Assembly: GCA_035705495.1 (NCBI GenBank)
Contig: DASSWB010000087.1
Coordinates: 1-13,561, forward strand
Length of the DNA stretch: 13,561 nucleotides
Reading direction: 5' to 3'
DNA from: DASSWB01 sp035705495
Lineage (GTDB): Bacteria; Bacteroidota; Bacteroidia; Flavobacteriales; Flavobacteriaceae
In this document: in pieces, positions 1 to 7,920 of the stretch
How the letters are laid out: every line of letters starts with the position of its first letter
Position numbering within the stretch: the first letter of the stretch is position 1
Program-made: the position numbers and the translations under genes
The notes under the pieces: generated by a model
Database searches by the model: none
Told to the model about the DNA's origin: nothing
The model's input: only the letters and a program-made list of their open reading frames with translations

Positions 1-743
1 TACTTTGGCTCGAACGCCCATATTTCGGAATAATACTCTCATTGGGTACATTTATCTGTTTAAAAAACGCCGAGAAGTTTAAAAAGAATGATTACTACCT
101 TTTGGCTTTGCTATTTATCGGCTTCAGCATTTATATTTCCGCAAGATTAAGCATCTTGATCAATTGCTTACTTATATTTATTTACTTGTTGAAAAGTTAC
201 CGAATCCAAAGGAACACAAAAATCTGGACTGGTTTTGGTTTTGTGCTTTTAATTGCAATTGCCCTGGGTTTAAGTGACAATTTGATGTCGCGAATGAAAA
301 TCACCAACGATCTCGATAAAACGACTCATTTGATAAAAGCCTACGAACCGCGCTTTGTTATATGGCCTTGCGCAATGGAAATCGTAGAAAATGATTTGAA
401 CCTACTTATGGGCCTATCAGGTTTCAACGAGTATGATGAAAAATTAACCAGTTGCTATGCGGAAACAATTGAAAAACCAGACAAGCGTGAATATTATCTA
501 GAACGAAAATTCAACACCCACAACCAATTCTTGGATATTCTCCTTATTGGTGGGATCTTGCCCTTACTTGTTTTAATTTTGTCTTTTTTTCATGTTTGGT
601 TTTCAAAGCAATATTCACTTGAGTTGAAAATAGTGTTTTTGATGTTCTTTTTGTTCTTTCTGGTTGAAAATGCACTGCACAGACAACTAGGCTGCTATCT
701 TTTCGGTATTTTTGTGGCTCTCTACTCTAAAAAGAATGAATAA
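1..743 (+). CDS. O-antigen ligase / polymerase (Wzy/WaaL-like), 3' part
   Basis: This is the C-terminal part of a polytopic inner-membrane protein. The reading frame is open back to base 3, so the true start lies outside the window and the TTG at 42 is just an internal leucine. Alternating hydrophobic segments (for example around bases 90-200, 230-285 and 530-735) flank a large hydrophilic loop. The loop contains EPRFVIW (about 346-366), and the HNQFLDILLIGG motif follows at 519-554. Such an R...W loop and HNxFL motif are typical of the Wzy_C/O-antigen ligase family (PF04932), which joins lipid-linked sugar repeats to each other or to an acceptor on the periplasmic face. The next gene (GT4) starts 8 bases before this stop, so translation is probably coupled. 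Whether it is a ligase or a polymerase cannot be told from this fragment. Confidence 0.8.
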   Translation, partial: LWLERPYFGIILSLGTFICLKNAEKFKKNDYYLLALLFIGFSIYISARLSILINCLLIFIYLLKSYRIQRNTKIWTGFGFVLLIAIALGLSDNLMSRMKITNDLDKTTHLIKAYEPRFVIWPCAMEIVENDLNLLMGLSGFNEYDEKLTSCYAETIEKPDKREYYLERKFNTHNQFLDILLIGGILPLLVLILSFFHVWFSKQYSLELKIVFLMFFLFFLVENALHRQLGCYLFGIFVALYSKKNE

Positions 744-1887
744 AATCAAGGTTTTGCATATACTTCATGCAGTTGGAGGAGTTGAGGTTTCAGTTAGATT
801 AATCACTGAAAATATAGATTCGGAAAAAATTGAATCCGTGGTACTTCACGGAAACAAAGACACAAAAATTTCCTTTTTTGACGATCAGAAAAATCCAGTC
901 CGCAGTTATCAGGCGGAAATAAGTCGTGAAATTAATTTAATTGAAGATATTAAAGCAATTTTTCAATCTTTTGAAATTGCAAAAAAAGAAAAACCACATC
1001 TAATACATGCCCACAGTGCAAAAGGAGGTATTATCGGGAAAATTATTGGCGAATTTTTAAGTATTCCCGTTCTTCATACACCTCAAGCCTATTCTTATTT
1101 AAGTGCAGAATCCAAATGGAAAAAAGTTGCCTTTTTACAAATCGAAAATTTCTTTCGTTTGTTCCGCAACAAGATTTTGGCTTCTTCCAATTCTGAAAGA
1201 AACCGAGCCATCAATGATGTAGGCTACAAACCTCAAAATGCATTGCTTTTCAACAATTCAATTGAACCTATTGAAACCATCCAAACTCTGAGCATCGAAA
1301 AAACATGGCCAGATAATTATATCTGCTCCGTCGGTCGACCTTCGTTCCAAAAAAATATTGAAATGATGGTCGAAGTGATTCACGAAATCAAAAAATCCAA
1401 ACCGGAAATTCATCTTGTTTTAATGGGCGTCGGATTTCATTCGCCAAACTTGGATAAAGTCCGAAGAAAAATAAAGGAATTTCATCTCCAAAAAAATATA
1501 ACTTTACTGGACTGGACAAAGCGGGAAGATATTTTTTACATTATAAAAAATTCAATGCTTTACATTTCAACCGCGCGATATGAGGGACTGCCATACTCCA
1601 TAATTGAAGCACTCGCCCTTAAAAAAGCATGTGTGGTGACAGATGCTGATGGCAACCGGGATCTAATCAGCAACAATAAGAATGGTTTTGTTATTTTTGA
1701 TCAAAATGTAAATGAATTTGCGGATAAAATATTGTTTCTTCTTGACAACGAAACAACAAGGTTGAAATTTGAGGAAAATGCTTATAAAAATTTTGATGCC
1801 AATTTCAACATTTATAAAACAATTCGCCTTCTGGAAGAAATATATATTGAAAACGCTTTGCCAATAAAGACTGGAGCAAAAATTTAG
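736..1887 (+). CDS. Glycosyltransferase family 4 (GT-B fold)
   Basis: A 383-residue cytoplasmic or membrane-associated glycosyltransferase that would transfer a sugar from a nucleotide donor during polysaccharide assembly. The N-terminal half has the acceptor-domain start VLHILHAVGGVE (residues 6-17) and HAHSAKGG (91-98). The C-terminal donor-binding half has SVGRPSFQKN (198-207) and the family-4 EX7E motif EGLPYSIIE (283-291), followed by the D-G-N-R-D-L-I segment and NGFVI (316-320). The ATG at 736 is chosen over an in-frame GTG at 712 because residue 1 then falls just before the first beta strand, as usual in GT4; it overlaps the upstream stop by 8 bases. UXS follows after 3 bases, indicating one operon. 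Donor and acceptor sugars cannot be predicted. The gene reads as more A-rich than its neighbours, which is common in polysaccharide loci. Confidence 0.9.
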   Translation: MNKIKVLHILHAVGGVEVSVRLITENIDSEKIESVVLHGNKDTKISFFDDQKNPVRSYQAEISREINLIEDIKAIFQSFEIAKKEKPHLIHAHSAKGGIIGKIIGEFLSIPVLHTPQAYSYLSAESKWKKVAFLQIENFFRLFRNKILASSNSERNRAINDVGYKPQNALLFNNSIEPIETIQTLSIEKTWPDNYICSVGRPSFQKNIEMMVEVIHEIKKSKPEIHLVLMGVGFHSPNLDKVRRKIKEFHLQKNITLLDWTKREDIFYIIKNSMLYISTARYEGLPYSIIEALALKKACVVTDADGNRDLISNNKNGFVIFDQNVNEFADKILFLLDNETTRLKFEENAYKNFDANFNIYKTIRLLEEIYIENALPIKTGAKI

Positions 1888-1890
1888 AAC

Positions 1891-2877
1891 ATGAAAAAAA
1901 GAATCTTGATCACGGGAGCTGCTGGTTTTCTTGGATCACATCTATGCGATCGATTTATTGCTGAAGATTATGAAGTGATAGGAATGGATAACTTGATAAC
2001 GGGGGATTTAAGAAATCTTGAGCATCTTTTTAAACTTAAAAATTTCGAATTCTACCACCACGACGTGAGTAAATTTGTGCACGTTCCCGGGCATCTCGAT
2101 TATATTCTTCATTTTGCTTCGCCAGCAAGTCCTATCGATTATTTGAAAATTCCAATTCAAACTTTAAAAGTAGGTTCTCTCGGTACTCATAATTTGCTCG
2201 GTTTAGCGATGGCAAAACAAGCACGAATTTTAATTGCATCTACTTCAGAAGTTTATGGCGATCCGTTGGTGCATCCGCAAACGGAGGATTATTACGGCAA
2301 CGTAAATACCATTGGTCCGCGCGGCGTTTATGATGAAGCCAAACGCTTTCAGGAGTCTATCACCATGGCATATCACCGTTTTCACGGCTTGGAAACCCGA
2401 ATAGTTCGGATTTTCAATACCTACGGTCCCAGAATGCGACTTAATGATGGTCGGGTAATTCCGGCTTTTATTGGGCAGACTTTACGCGGGGAGGATATCA
2501 CGGTTTTCGGCGATGGTTCGCAAACCCGCTCGTTTTGCTATGTGGATGATCAAGTTGAAGGAATTTATAGGCTTCTCCTCAGTGATTATCCGTATCCCGT
2601 GAATATTGGAAATCCAGATGAAATCACTATCGGCGAATTTGCAGAAGAAATCATAAAGTTAACAGGAACAGATCAGAAAGTAGTTTACAAAGACTTGCCC
2701 ACCGATGATCCGATGCAAAGAAAACCCGATACTTCACGGGCAAAAGAACTTTTAGGTTGGGAAGCAAAAGTGGGTCGAGAAGAAGGCATGAAACTGACTT
2801 ACGATTATTTTAAAAATTTGAGCAAGGAAGAATTGTTCAAAAGTGATCACAAAGATTTTTCCCAATACATAAAATAA
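1891..2877 (+). CDS. UDP-glucuronic acid decarboxylase (UXS family, SDR)
   Basis: A 328-residue extended short-chain dehydrogenase/reductase that most likely converts UDP-glucuronate to UDP-xylose, with NAD+ as recycled cofactor. The Rossmann motif GAAGFLG is at residues 9-15. The region HFASPASPIDY (74-84), STSEVYGDP (117-125) and GPRGVYDEAKR (142-152) follow the UXS pattern closely, including the T118-S119-E120 and Y147-x3-K151 catalytic residues. FNTYGPRM (175-182), NDGRVIP (185-191) and the RKPDTSRA stretch (277-284) with the conserved arginine R277 complete the family signature, and length is normal. The enzyme lies between GT4 and the initiating sugar transferase, with 3-base gaps on both sides, so it probably supplies a pentose donor for the same glycan. 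A related sugar-nucleotide dehydratase is less likely, given the HFASPASP and STSEVYGDP signatures. UDP-glucose dehydrogenase is not in the window. Confidence 0.92.
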   Translation: MKKRILITGAAGFLGSHLCDRFIAEDYEVIGMDNLITGDLRNLEHLFKLKNFEFYHHDVSKFVHVPGHLDYILHFASPASPIDYLKIPIQTLKVGSLGTHNLLGLAMAKQARILIASTSEVYGDPLVHPQTEDYYGNVNTIGPRGVYDEAKRFQESITMAYHRFHGLETRIVRIFNTYGPRMRLNDGRVIPAFIGQTLRGEDITVFGDGSQTRSFCYVDDQVEGIYRLLLSDYPYPVNIGNPDEITIGEFAEEIIKLTGTDQKVVYKDLPTDDPMQRKPDTSRAKELLGWEAKVGREEGMKLTYDYFKNLSKEELFKSDHKDFSQYIK

Positions 2878-2880
2878 AAC

Positions 2881-4233
2881 ATGATTGTCAAAAAAGGGAG
2901 ATATTCCGGCTATATAAGACCTATAACCTACCTTATAGATTTCGGGATTATTAACCTATTGGCGCTTGAGTTTGGGCTACAACTTATTGAGTACCTCAAC
3001 TTTGTTATTTATGCTACTTTGGGCTGGATCATTTTGTCGGCCAAGACAAACTTTTACGAAATTTACAGGTTTACCAAAGTCATAAAGATTATCGGACTCA
3101 GTATTCAGCAGTCCTTTATGTTTTTGCTGATCATTTTTTCTTTCTTCGGAATATTCAATGAATTGGCACGGCCTGCAACTTCGGTTTTGGAATATGTTGT
3201 TCACGTTTTCATTTTAGTTCTAATCTTTAAACTTAGCATCTACTATCTTCTTAAAAAGTATCGATCAGAATTGGGCGGTAATTTTAGACGCACAGTAATT
3301 ATCGGGAAGAATTCAAAAACCTTGCAACTCAAGAGTTTCTTTGAAAAAAATCCTGAATACGGCTATAAATTGCATAAACTAATCGACCTTAAAAAACAGG
3401 AAATCGAAATTGAAGACACCTTTGAATATATTATTAAAAATCAAATCGACGAAATTTATTGCTCCATCGCTGAACTTTCCAATAAGCAAATAAATGCGCT
3501 GATCAATTTTGCCGACAATAACCTGAAAGTGCTTAAATTTTTACCGGACAATAAGGAAATTTACACCAAGAAATTAGATTATAATTACTACGATTACTTG
3601 CCCATTCTGTCCTTACGAACCATTCCAATTGAAGATCCCATTAATCAACTCATCAAAAGAACTTTTGATATTGTAATCGCTCTTTTTGTAATTGTTTTTA
3701 TTCTTTCATGGTTAACACCCATTCTTGCCATTTTGATTAAACTGGAATCCAAAGGACCAGTGTTTTTTAAACAGCGAAGGAACGGACTGGATTACAAAGA
3801 ATTTTATTGTTATAAATTCAGGTCTATGAAGCCCAATCCCGAGGCCGATCTTTTCCAAGTGCGAAAAAATGACAAACGAATCACGGGAATTGGTTCTATT
3901 TTAAGAAAAACCAGTTTAGATGAACTTCCGCAGTTCATCAACGTACTTAAAGGCGACATGTCCGTTGTGGGTCCGCGTCCACATATGGTGAGTCACACGC
4001 ACATGTATGCTGAAAAAGTAGATAAATTCATGGTGCGGCATTTTGTAAAACCAGGTATTACCGGATTGGCACAGGTAAGCGGATTTAGAGGGGAAGTAGA
4101 AACCGAAAGAGATATTATTGGAAGGGTGAAGTTTGATATTTTTTATATTGAAAATTGGTCACTGCTTCTCGATGTCAAGGTTTTGCTGCTCACAATTTAC
4201 AATACGCTAAAAGGCGATAAAAAAGCTTATTGA
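2881..4233 (+). CDS. Polyprenyl-phosphate sugar-phosphate transferase (WcaJ/WbaP-like)
   Basis: A 450-residue inner-membrane enzyme that starts repeat-unit synthesis by moving a sugar-1-phosphate from a UDP-sugar onto undecaprenyl phosphate. Four hydrophobic segments (about residues 11-31, 35-54, 79-92 and 104-124) lead to a CoA_binding_3-type Rossmann-like domain beginning RRTVIIGKN (136-144). The catalytic Bac_transf domain (PF02397) begins KRTFD (259-263), with the re-entrant helix containing P280. GPVFFKQRR (292-300), YKFRSMK (311-317), the DE pair in SLDELPQ (D347-E348), GDMSVVGPRP (358-367) and KPGITGLAQVSG (390-401) follow. Length and domain order match the long WcaJ/WbaP type rather than the short PglC type. 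The GT2 gene starts one base after this stop. The sugar transferred is not predictable from sequence alone. Confidence 0.93.
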   Translation: MIVKKGRYSGYIRPITYLIDFGIINLLALEFGLQLIEYLNFVIYATLGWIILSAKTNFYEIYRFTKVIKIIGLSIQQSFMFLLIIFSFFGIFNELARPATSVLEYVVHVFILVLIFKLSIYYLLKKYRSELGGNFRRTVIIGKNSKTLQLKSFFEKNPEYGYKLHKLIDLKKQEIEIEDTFEYIIKNQIDEIYCSIAELSNKQINALINFADNNLKVLKFLPDNKEIYTKKLDYNYYDYLPILSLRTIPIEDPINQLIKRTFDIVIALFVIVFILSWLTPILAILIKLESKGPVFFKQRRNGLDYKEFYCYKFRSMKPNPEADLFQVRKNDKRITGIGSILRKTSLDELPQFINVLKGDMSVVGPRPHMVSHTHMYAEKVDKFMVRHFVKPGITGLAQVSGFRGEVETERDIIGRVKFDIFYIENWSLLLDVKVLLLTIYNTLKGDKKAY

Positions 4234-4234
4234 A

Positions 4235-5011
4235 ATGGAAAAAACTCCATTGATCTCGGTAATAACGCCTGTTCATAACGCGGAAGCTTTTATTCAAGAA
4301 AGCATTGAATCAGTAATAAAACAAACTTATACCAATTGGGAATTACTTCTTGTTGACGATAATTCATCCGATGCTTCTTTTTCAATATTAGAAAAATTTG
4401 CAGCACAAGACAAACGGATCCATGTTTTTCGGTTCAATAAAAATAAAGGTGCAGGGATAGCAAGAAATACGGCTATAGAAGCGGCAAAAGGTGCCTACAT
4501 CGCTTTTTTGGATGCCGATGATCTTTGGAAACCGCGAAAATTAAAGGTTCAAATCGATTTTATGTTGAAAAACAAAATCAGTGTTTCTTATTCAAGTTAT
4601 CAGCTTATCAAGGAACATGGGGAAAGACTGCCAATCATCATTGAATCTTTGCCTTTTTTGAACTATGAAAAATTATTGAAATCAAACTACATTGGAAATC
4701 TTACCGGAATGTATTCCGTAGCCGAATTAGGGAAAATTTACGCTCCAGAGATGCGCAAAAGACAAGATTGGGCACTATGGTTAAATGCGGTGCAAAAAGC
4801 CGGTACAGCCTTCGGAATTACGGATTGTTTGGCTTATTATCGGGTTCGGAAAGATTCGGTGTCTGGAAATAAATTCTCGATGCTATCGCACAATTTCAGA
4901 ATCTATAAAATTGAATTGAAATACAATAAAATCAAAAGTTTGTATTCCATGATAATTTTTCTGAAAGAGCACTTTTTCGTGAAGAGAAAACAGGTGAGAA
5001 AGCTAAAATAA
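4235..5011 (+). CDS. Glycosyltransferase family 2 (GT-A fold)
   Basis: A 258-residue inverting glycosyltransferase, probably adding one sugar to the lipid-linked repeat unit. The N-terminal GT-A domain shows VITPVHNAEAFI (residues 9-20), the nucleotide-binding DDNSSD (41-46), NKGAGIARN (70-78) and the metal-binding DxD motif as DADD (93-96). RQDWALWL (176-183) holds the probable catalytic base D178; the preceding residue is Gln where Glu is common. YRVRKDSVSG (202-211) resembles the YR...S.S element of the WcaA-like subgroup. The C-terminal tail is basic, consistent with membrane association. It is the last plus-strand gene of the cluster. Its stop codon lies inside the 3' end of the convergent CapK-like gene (overlap 5003-5011), and no hairpin terminator is visible there. 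Confidence 0.9.
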   Translation: MEKTPLISVITPVHNAEAFIQESIESVIKQTYTNWELLLVDDNSSDASFSILEKFAAQDKRIHVFRFNKNKGAGIARNTAIEAAKGAYIAFLDADDLWKPRKLKVQIDFMLKNKISVSYSSYQLIKEHGERLPIIIESLPFLNYEKLLKSNYIGNLTGMYSVAELGKIYAPEMRKRQDWALWLNAVQKAGTAFGITDCLAYYRVRKDSVSGNKFSMLSHNFRIYKIELKYNKIKSLYSMIIFLKEHFFVKRKQVRKLK

Positions 5012-6307
5012 TTTCTCGAATTGCTTCAGCTTCCCCCGATTGCTTCGGTTCAATACTTCCACATTTTCGAATTCCAGTTTTAAACCTTTTTCCAAATAAA
5101 CTTCAACTGCTTTTTTGATATCATTTATTTTTTCCGCGGAAAGCATTTGCCCTACATAAATAAATTTGAAAGTATCCGACGCTTTTTGTTGAACGACAAA
5201 TTCCTTCACACGACCGGCATCTTCAATAACCGATTTTGTGACGTAGTAAAATGTAAGTCCAGGAACCACTTTGCCACTCGGTAAAATTGCAATATCATTG
5301 GTGCGTCCCGTTAATTGCTGAAGGATTTGCTTTTTGGCCGTACTTGATTCATGAAGTATTCCGCGATCCCCGATTTCATACCGAATAAACGGATGACTTT
5401 TATTGAAAAGCGAAGTAATCACGATTTTACCTTCTGCTCCGTTGGGAACCGCTTTGTTGTTGTCATCCAAAATTTCCACAAAAAGATCTTCGGAAGAAAT
5501 GACCAATTCATTTTTTAAATTCTGAAAAGCGATCAAACCGACTTCACTAGCGCCGTATTCATTTAAAACTTTCACGCCCAATTGTTCTTCCAGAATTATC
5601 CTGTCGTTCTCAAACAACATTTCGCTGGTTACGATGCACAGTTTTAACGTGGGACAAACCGATTTCAAAACAATATTTTTCTCTTTGAGAAATTTCGCGA
5701 AAAGTACGATAGAGCTCGTGTAACCATTGATATATTCGAAATTGGTCTTTTTGAATTTTAAAAGAACCCGCTCCAATTCTTCAACGTTCAAATTAAAAAT
5801 CGGAAACCTGTACCTTCTGCTCAATTTATCTTTCAAGCGTTCTTTGAAATATCCAGTTTTATTCAGTGGGATTCCATAAAACCTTGCTTGTAAAGAATTG
5901 TTCAAATCAATTCCGTGCAAACCATATCTATCCGAAAAAATTGCCCAAGTCAGTGCGTGACAAAATTTATCTTTTGAAAAAATAAAAGGATGACCGCCAG
6001 AACCTGATGTTTTGGCGACAAGAACCTTCTTTGCAGAATATCCAACAGACAATCGATCCTGAAGCGGCCGCTGCATATCCTGTTTTCGAATAACGGGAAC
6101 ATCTTCCCATTTCGAGAATTTTTCGGTTTTAAAAAATCCGCGGTAAAAAGCATTATGTTGCAGGTGAAATTCGACAATTTCCTGTTTTTTTCGCTCTTGA
6201 TACTGCTGAAAATCTTCCGCAGGAATCGACTGTATTTCCTTCAATAAATTTTTTGCCTCTTTAATAGGATAATTATTGAGTTGCAAGGAAAGCGTAAACA
6301 GGTTCAA
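5003..6307 (-). CDS. CapK/PaaK-like adenylate-forming enzyme (phenylacetate-CoA ligase family)
   Basis: A 434-residue protein of the ANL superfamily related to phenylacetate-CoA ligase (PaaK) and to CapK-type proteins of capsule loci. Visible motifs are the phosphate loop AKTSGSGGHPF (98-108), NEYGASEVG (249-257, motif A5), RYEIGDRG (309-316, A7), GRTNDIAI (334-341, A8) and a C-terminal GK (425-426, the likely A10 lysine). The loop has Gly-Gly where PaaK enzymes usually have Thr-Thr/Thr-Gly. The start is TTG at 6307: an in-frame stop lies at 6314-6316, the first downstream ATG is at residue 78, and homologues I recall begin with a similar NLF...L.L..P stretch. Its place at the end of a polysaccharide cluster suggests activation of an acyl or amino acid group for glycan modification, but the substrate is unknown. 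True phenylacetate catabolism is unlikely, as no paa genes adjoin. Confidence 0.82.
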   Translation of the reverse strand: MNLFTLSLQLNNYPIKEAKNLLKEIQSIPAEDFQQYQERKKQEIVEFHLQHNAFYRGFFKTEKFSKWEDVPVIRKQDMQRPLQDRLSVGYSAKKVLVAKTSGSGGHPFIFSKDKFCHALTWAIFSDRYGLHGIDLNNSLQARFYGIPLNKTGYFKERLKDKLSRRYRFPIFNLNVEELERVLLKFKKTNFEYINGYTSSIVLFAKFLKEKNIVLKSVCPTLKLCIVTSEMLFENDRIILEEQLGVKVLNEYGASEVGLIAFQNLKNELVISSEDLFVEILDDNNKAVPNGAEGKIVITSLFNKSHPFIRYEIGDRGILHESSTAKKQILQQLTGRTNDIAILPSGKVVPGLTFYYVTKSVIEDAGRVKEFVVQQKASDTFKFIYVGQMLSAEKINDIKKAVEVYLEKGLKLEFENVEVLNRSNRGKLKQFEKLF

Positions 6308-6332
6308 AGGATTTTAGATTTTGTTCAAAATA

Positions 6333-6364
6333 TTAGTGAGTGAATTTACAAACATTTATTTTTG
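6333..6364 (+). promoter_or_regulatory. Candidate purD promoter (Bacteroidota type)
   Basis: TATTTTTG at 6357-6364 fits the Bacteroidota -7 consensus TAnnTTTG exactly. TTAG at 6333-6336 matches three of four bases of the -33 TTTG element at a 20-base spacing. Transcription would begin near 6371, leaving a 5' leader of roughly 14 bases before the purD ATG at 6385. The -33 match is imperfect, so this is a moderate prediction. No riboswitch-like structure fits in the short leader. Confidence 0.45.
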
Positions 6365-6384
6365 ATTGCGCAAAAAAAGCAACA

Positions 6385-7659
6385 ATGAAAATTTTAATTT
6401 TAGGATCTGGCGGAAGAGAACACACTTTTGCCCACAGCCTCTCCAAAAGTCCGCTATGCACCGATTTGTTCGTAGCTCCCGGAAATGCGGGAACAGCACA
6501 ATTGGCAACCAACGTGGCTATCAATGTTACGGATTTCGAAACCATTAAGGATTTTGTGCTGAAGGAGCAAATTGAAATGCTGGTTGTAGGTCCCGAAGAT
6601 CCTTTGGTTGAAGGAATCGCCGATTTTTTTGCCGAGGATAAAGCTTTAAAAAACATCATTGTTATTGGTCCCAGTAAAGAAGGTGCGCTTTTGGAAGGAA
6701 GCAAAAAATTTGCAAAAGAGTTTATGCTTTCCAATAACATACCCACGGCCGCTTATCAAAGTTTCAATGCAGATAATGTTGAAGCTGGAAAGAAATTCTT
6801 GGAAACATTAAATCCGCCCTACGTATTAAAAGCGGACGGATTGGCCGCTGGAAAAGGTGTTCTGATTTTAAAAAATCTTGACGAAGCCAAAGCCGAACTT
6901 GAAGAAATGCTCAGCAATAAAAAATTTGGAAATGCCAGTAGTACCGTTGTAATAGAAGAGTTTTTAGACGGAATTGAATTGAGCGTCTTTGTACTTACCG
7001 ATGGTTCAGATTACCTCATCTTACCAACCGCCAAAGATTATAAAAGAATTGGTGAAGGCGATACTGGTTTAAATACAGGAGGAATGGGCGCAATTTCCCC
7101 CGTTCCTTTTGCCGATGCCGATTTCATGAAAAAAATAGAAGCGCAAATCGTAAAACCCAGCATAAACGGATTAAAAACAAGAGGCATTAATTACAAAGGA
7201 TTTATTTTCATCGGATTGATCAAAGTGAACAATAATCCTTATGTGATTGAGTACAACGTACGAATGGGAGACCCAGAGACCGAAGTTGTCTTGCCAAGAA
7301 TCAAATCAGATTTAGTTGAAATTTTTAAAAACCTATGGGAAGGAAATTTGAATGAAACATCTTTGGAAATTGATGAAAGAAGCGCCACAGCCGTGATGAT
7401 AGTTTCTGGCGGTTATCCAGAGAGTTACGAAAAGGGAAAGGAAATTTCCGGTTTTGAAAAAACAGAAGATGTATTGGTTTTTCACGCCGGAACCAAACTG
7501 AAAAACGGAAAAATAGTGACAAATGGAGGCCGGGTTTTGGCAGTTACCGGTTTTGGGGATGATTATCGACAAGCATTAAAAAAATCTTATCAAAATGTAG
7601 AAAAACTGCATTTTGATAAGATGTATTATAGAAAAGATTTAGGTCAGGACCTCAATTAA
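6385..7659 (+). CDS. purD: Phosphoribosylamine-glycine ligase (GAR synthetase)
   Basis: A 424-residue cytosolic ATP-grasp enzyme for the second step of de novo purine synthesis: phosphoribosylamine + glycine + ATP gives GAR. The sequence shows the N-domain motif ILGSGGREHTFA (residues 5-16), APGNAGT (31-37), VVGPEDPLVEG (67-77), the ATP-grasp segment VLKADGLAAGKGV (147-159), EEFLDGIELS (191-200), KDYKRIGEGDTGLNTGGMG (217-235) and the metal-binding end NVRMGDPETE (291-300). Length is standard. The ATG at 6385 is preferred over the in-frame GTG at 6340 because it places the Rossmann strand MKILILG at the N-terminus, as in all PurD proteins. The gene stands alone, divergent from the CapK-like gene and ending in a 4-base convergent overlap with the DUF6341 gene. 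No other pur genes are present. Confidence 0.97.
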   Translation: MKILILGSGGREHTFAHSLSKSPLCTDLFVAPGNAGTAQLATNVAINVTDFETIKDFVLKEQIEMLVVGPEDPLVEGIADFFAEDKALKNIIVIGPSKEGALLEGSKKFAKEFMLSNNIPTAAYQSFNADNVEAGKKFLETLNPPYVLKADGLAAGKGVLILKNLDEAKAELEEMLSNKKFGNASSTVVIEEFLDGIELSVFVLTDGSDYLILPTAKDYKRIGEGDTGLNTGGMGAISPVPFADADFMKKIEAQIVKPSINGLKTRGINYKGFIFIGLIKVNNNPYVIEYNVRMGDPETEVVLPRIKSDLVEIFKNLWEGNLNETSLEIDERSATAVMIVSGGYPESYEKGKEISGFEKTEDVLVFHAGTKLKNGKIVTNGGRVLAVTGFGDDYRQALKKSYQNVEKLHFDKMYYRKDLGQDLN

Positions 7660-7865
7660 TATTGGTAGGTGCTATCGGTGTTTTCGTCGTAATCTTTTAA
7701 TTGTTTTAACCAATAAGCAAAGGCAGCAATCCCGATAAGGATAAAAATCACGTTAATGATGTTAGCGAAAAACCAGCTTTCCAATTCTAATTTTGCTAAT
7801 GCGTTAAGTGGAGCGAAAAGTATTTCTTCAAACAGGTATTGTATGCCTTCAAATAAATCTTTCAT
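7656..7865 (-). CDS. Small membrane protein, DUF6341-like
   Basis: A 69-residue protein of unknown function. It has an amphipathic N-terminal part (MKDLFEGIQYLFEEILFAPL), a single predicted transmembrane helix (about residues 34-52, NIINVIFILIGIAAFAYWL), and a charged, acidic C-terminus (KQLKDYDENTDS). The pattern F.GIQ.LFE.ILFAP...L..LE..SWF.AN and YW.KQLK matches a family I recall as DUF6341, found in flavobacteria close to purD and sometimes misnamed uracil phosphoribosyltransferase; it has none of that enzyme's motifs. The ATG at 7865 is the first in frame and sits about 20 bases below a good -7 box. The stop codon overlaps that of purD, TTAA serving both strands. It is divergent from the DUF6427 gene across 45 bases, so the two may be functionally linked; this is inference. 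Confidence 0.8.
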   Translation of the reverse strand: MKDLFEGIQYLFEEILFAPLNALAKLELESWFFANIINVIFILIGIAAFAYWLKQLKDYDENTDSTYQY

Positions 7866-7890
7866 TATTTCGGAGTTAATTATTATCCTA

Positions 7891-7920
7891 CAAAAATATA
7901 AAAAACACGGATGCTAACAA
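7891..7920 (-). promoter_or_regulatory. Candidate promoter for the DUF6341 gene
   Basis: On the minus strand, TATTTTTG (forward 7891-7898) is an exact TAnnTTTG -7 box, and TTG (forward 7918-7920) lies 19 bases upstream as the -33 element. Transcription would start near 7884, about 20 bases before the ATG. The upstream element lies inside the first codons of the divergent DUF6427 gene, so the two transcription units are packed tightly. No comparable box was seen on the plus strand in this 45-base gap. Confidence 0.5.

Noticed and set aside
712..735. Upstream GTG start for the GT4 gene
   Set aside because: It would add eight residues not expected before the first GT-B strand; the ATG at 736 gives the normal N-terminus and the typical short overlap with the previous gene.
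6311..6335. Promoter for the CapK-like gene in the divergent gap
   Set aside because: The nearest minus-strand sequence (TAATATTTTG) has four rather than two bases between TA and TTTG, so no box is called.
6333..6746. Minus-strand open frame of 137 codons inside purD
   Set aside because: It runs antisense to the strongly conserved PurD N-terminal domain and shows no domain signal.
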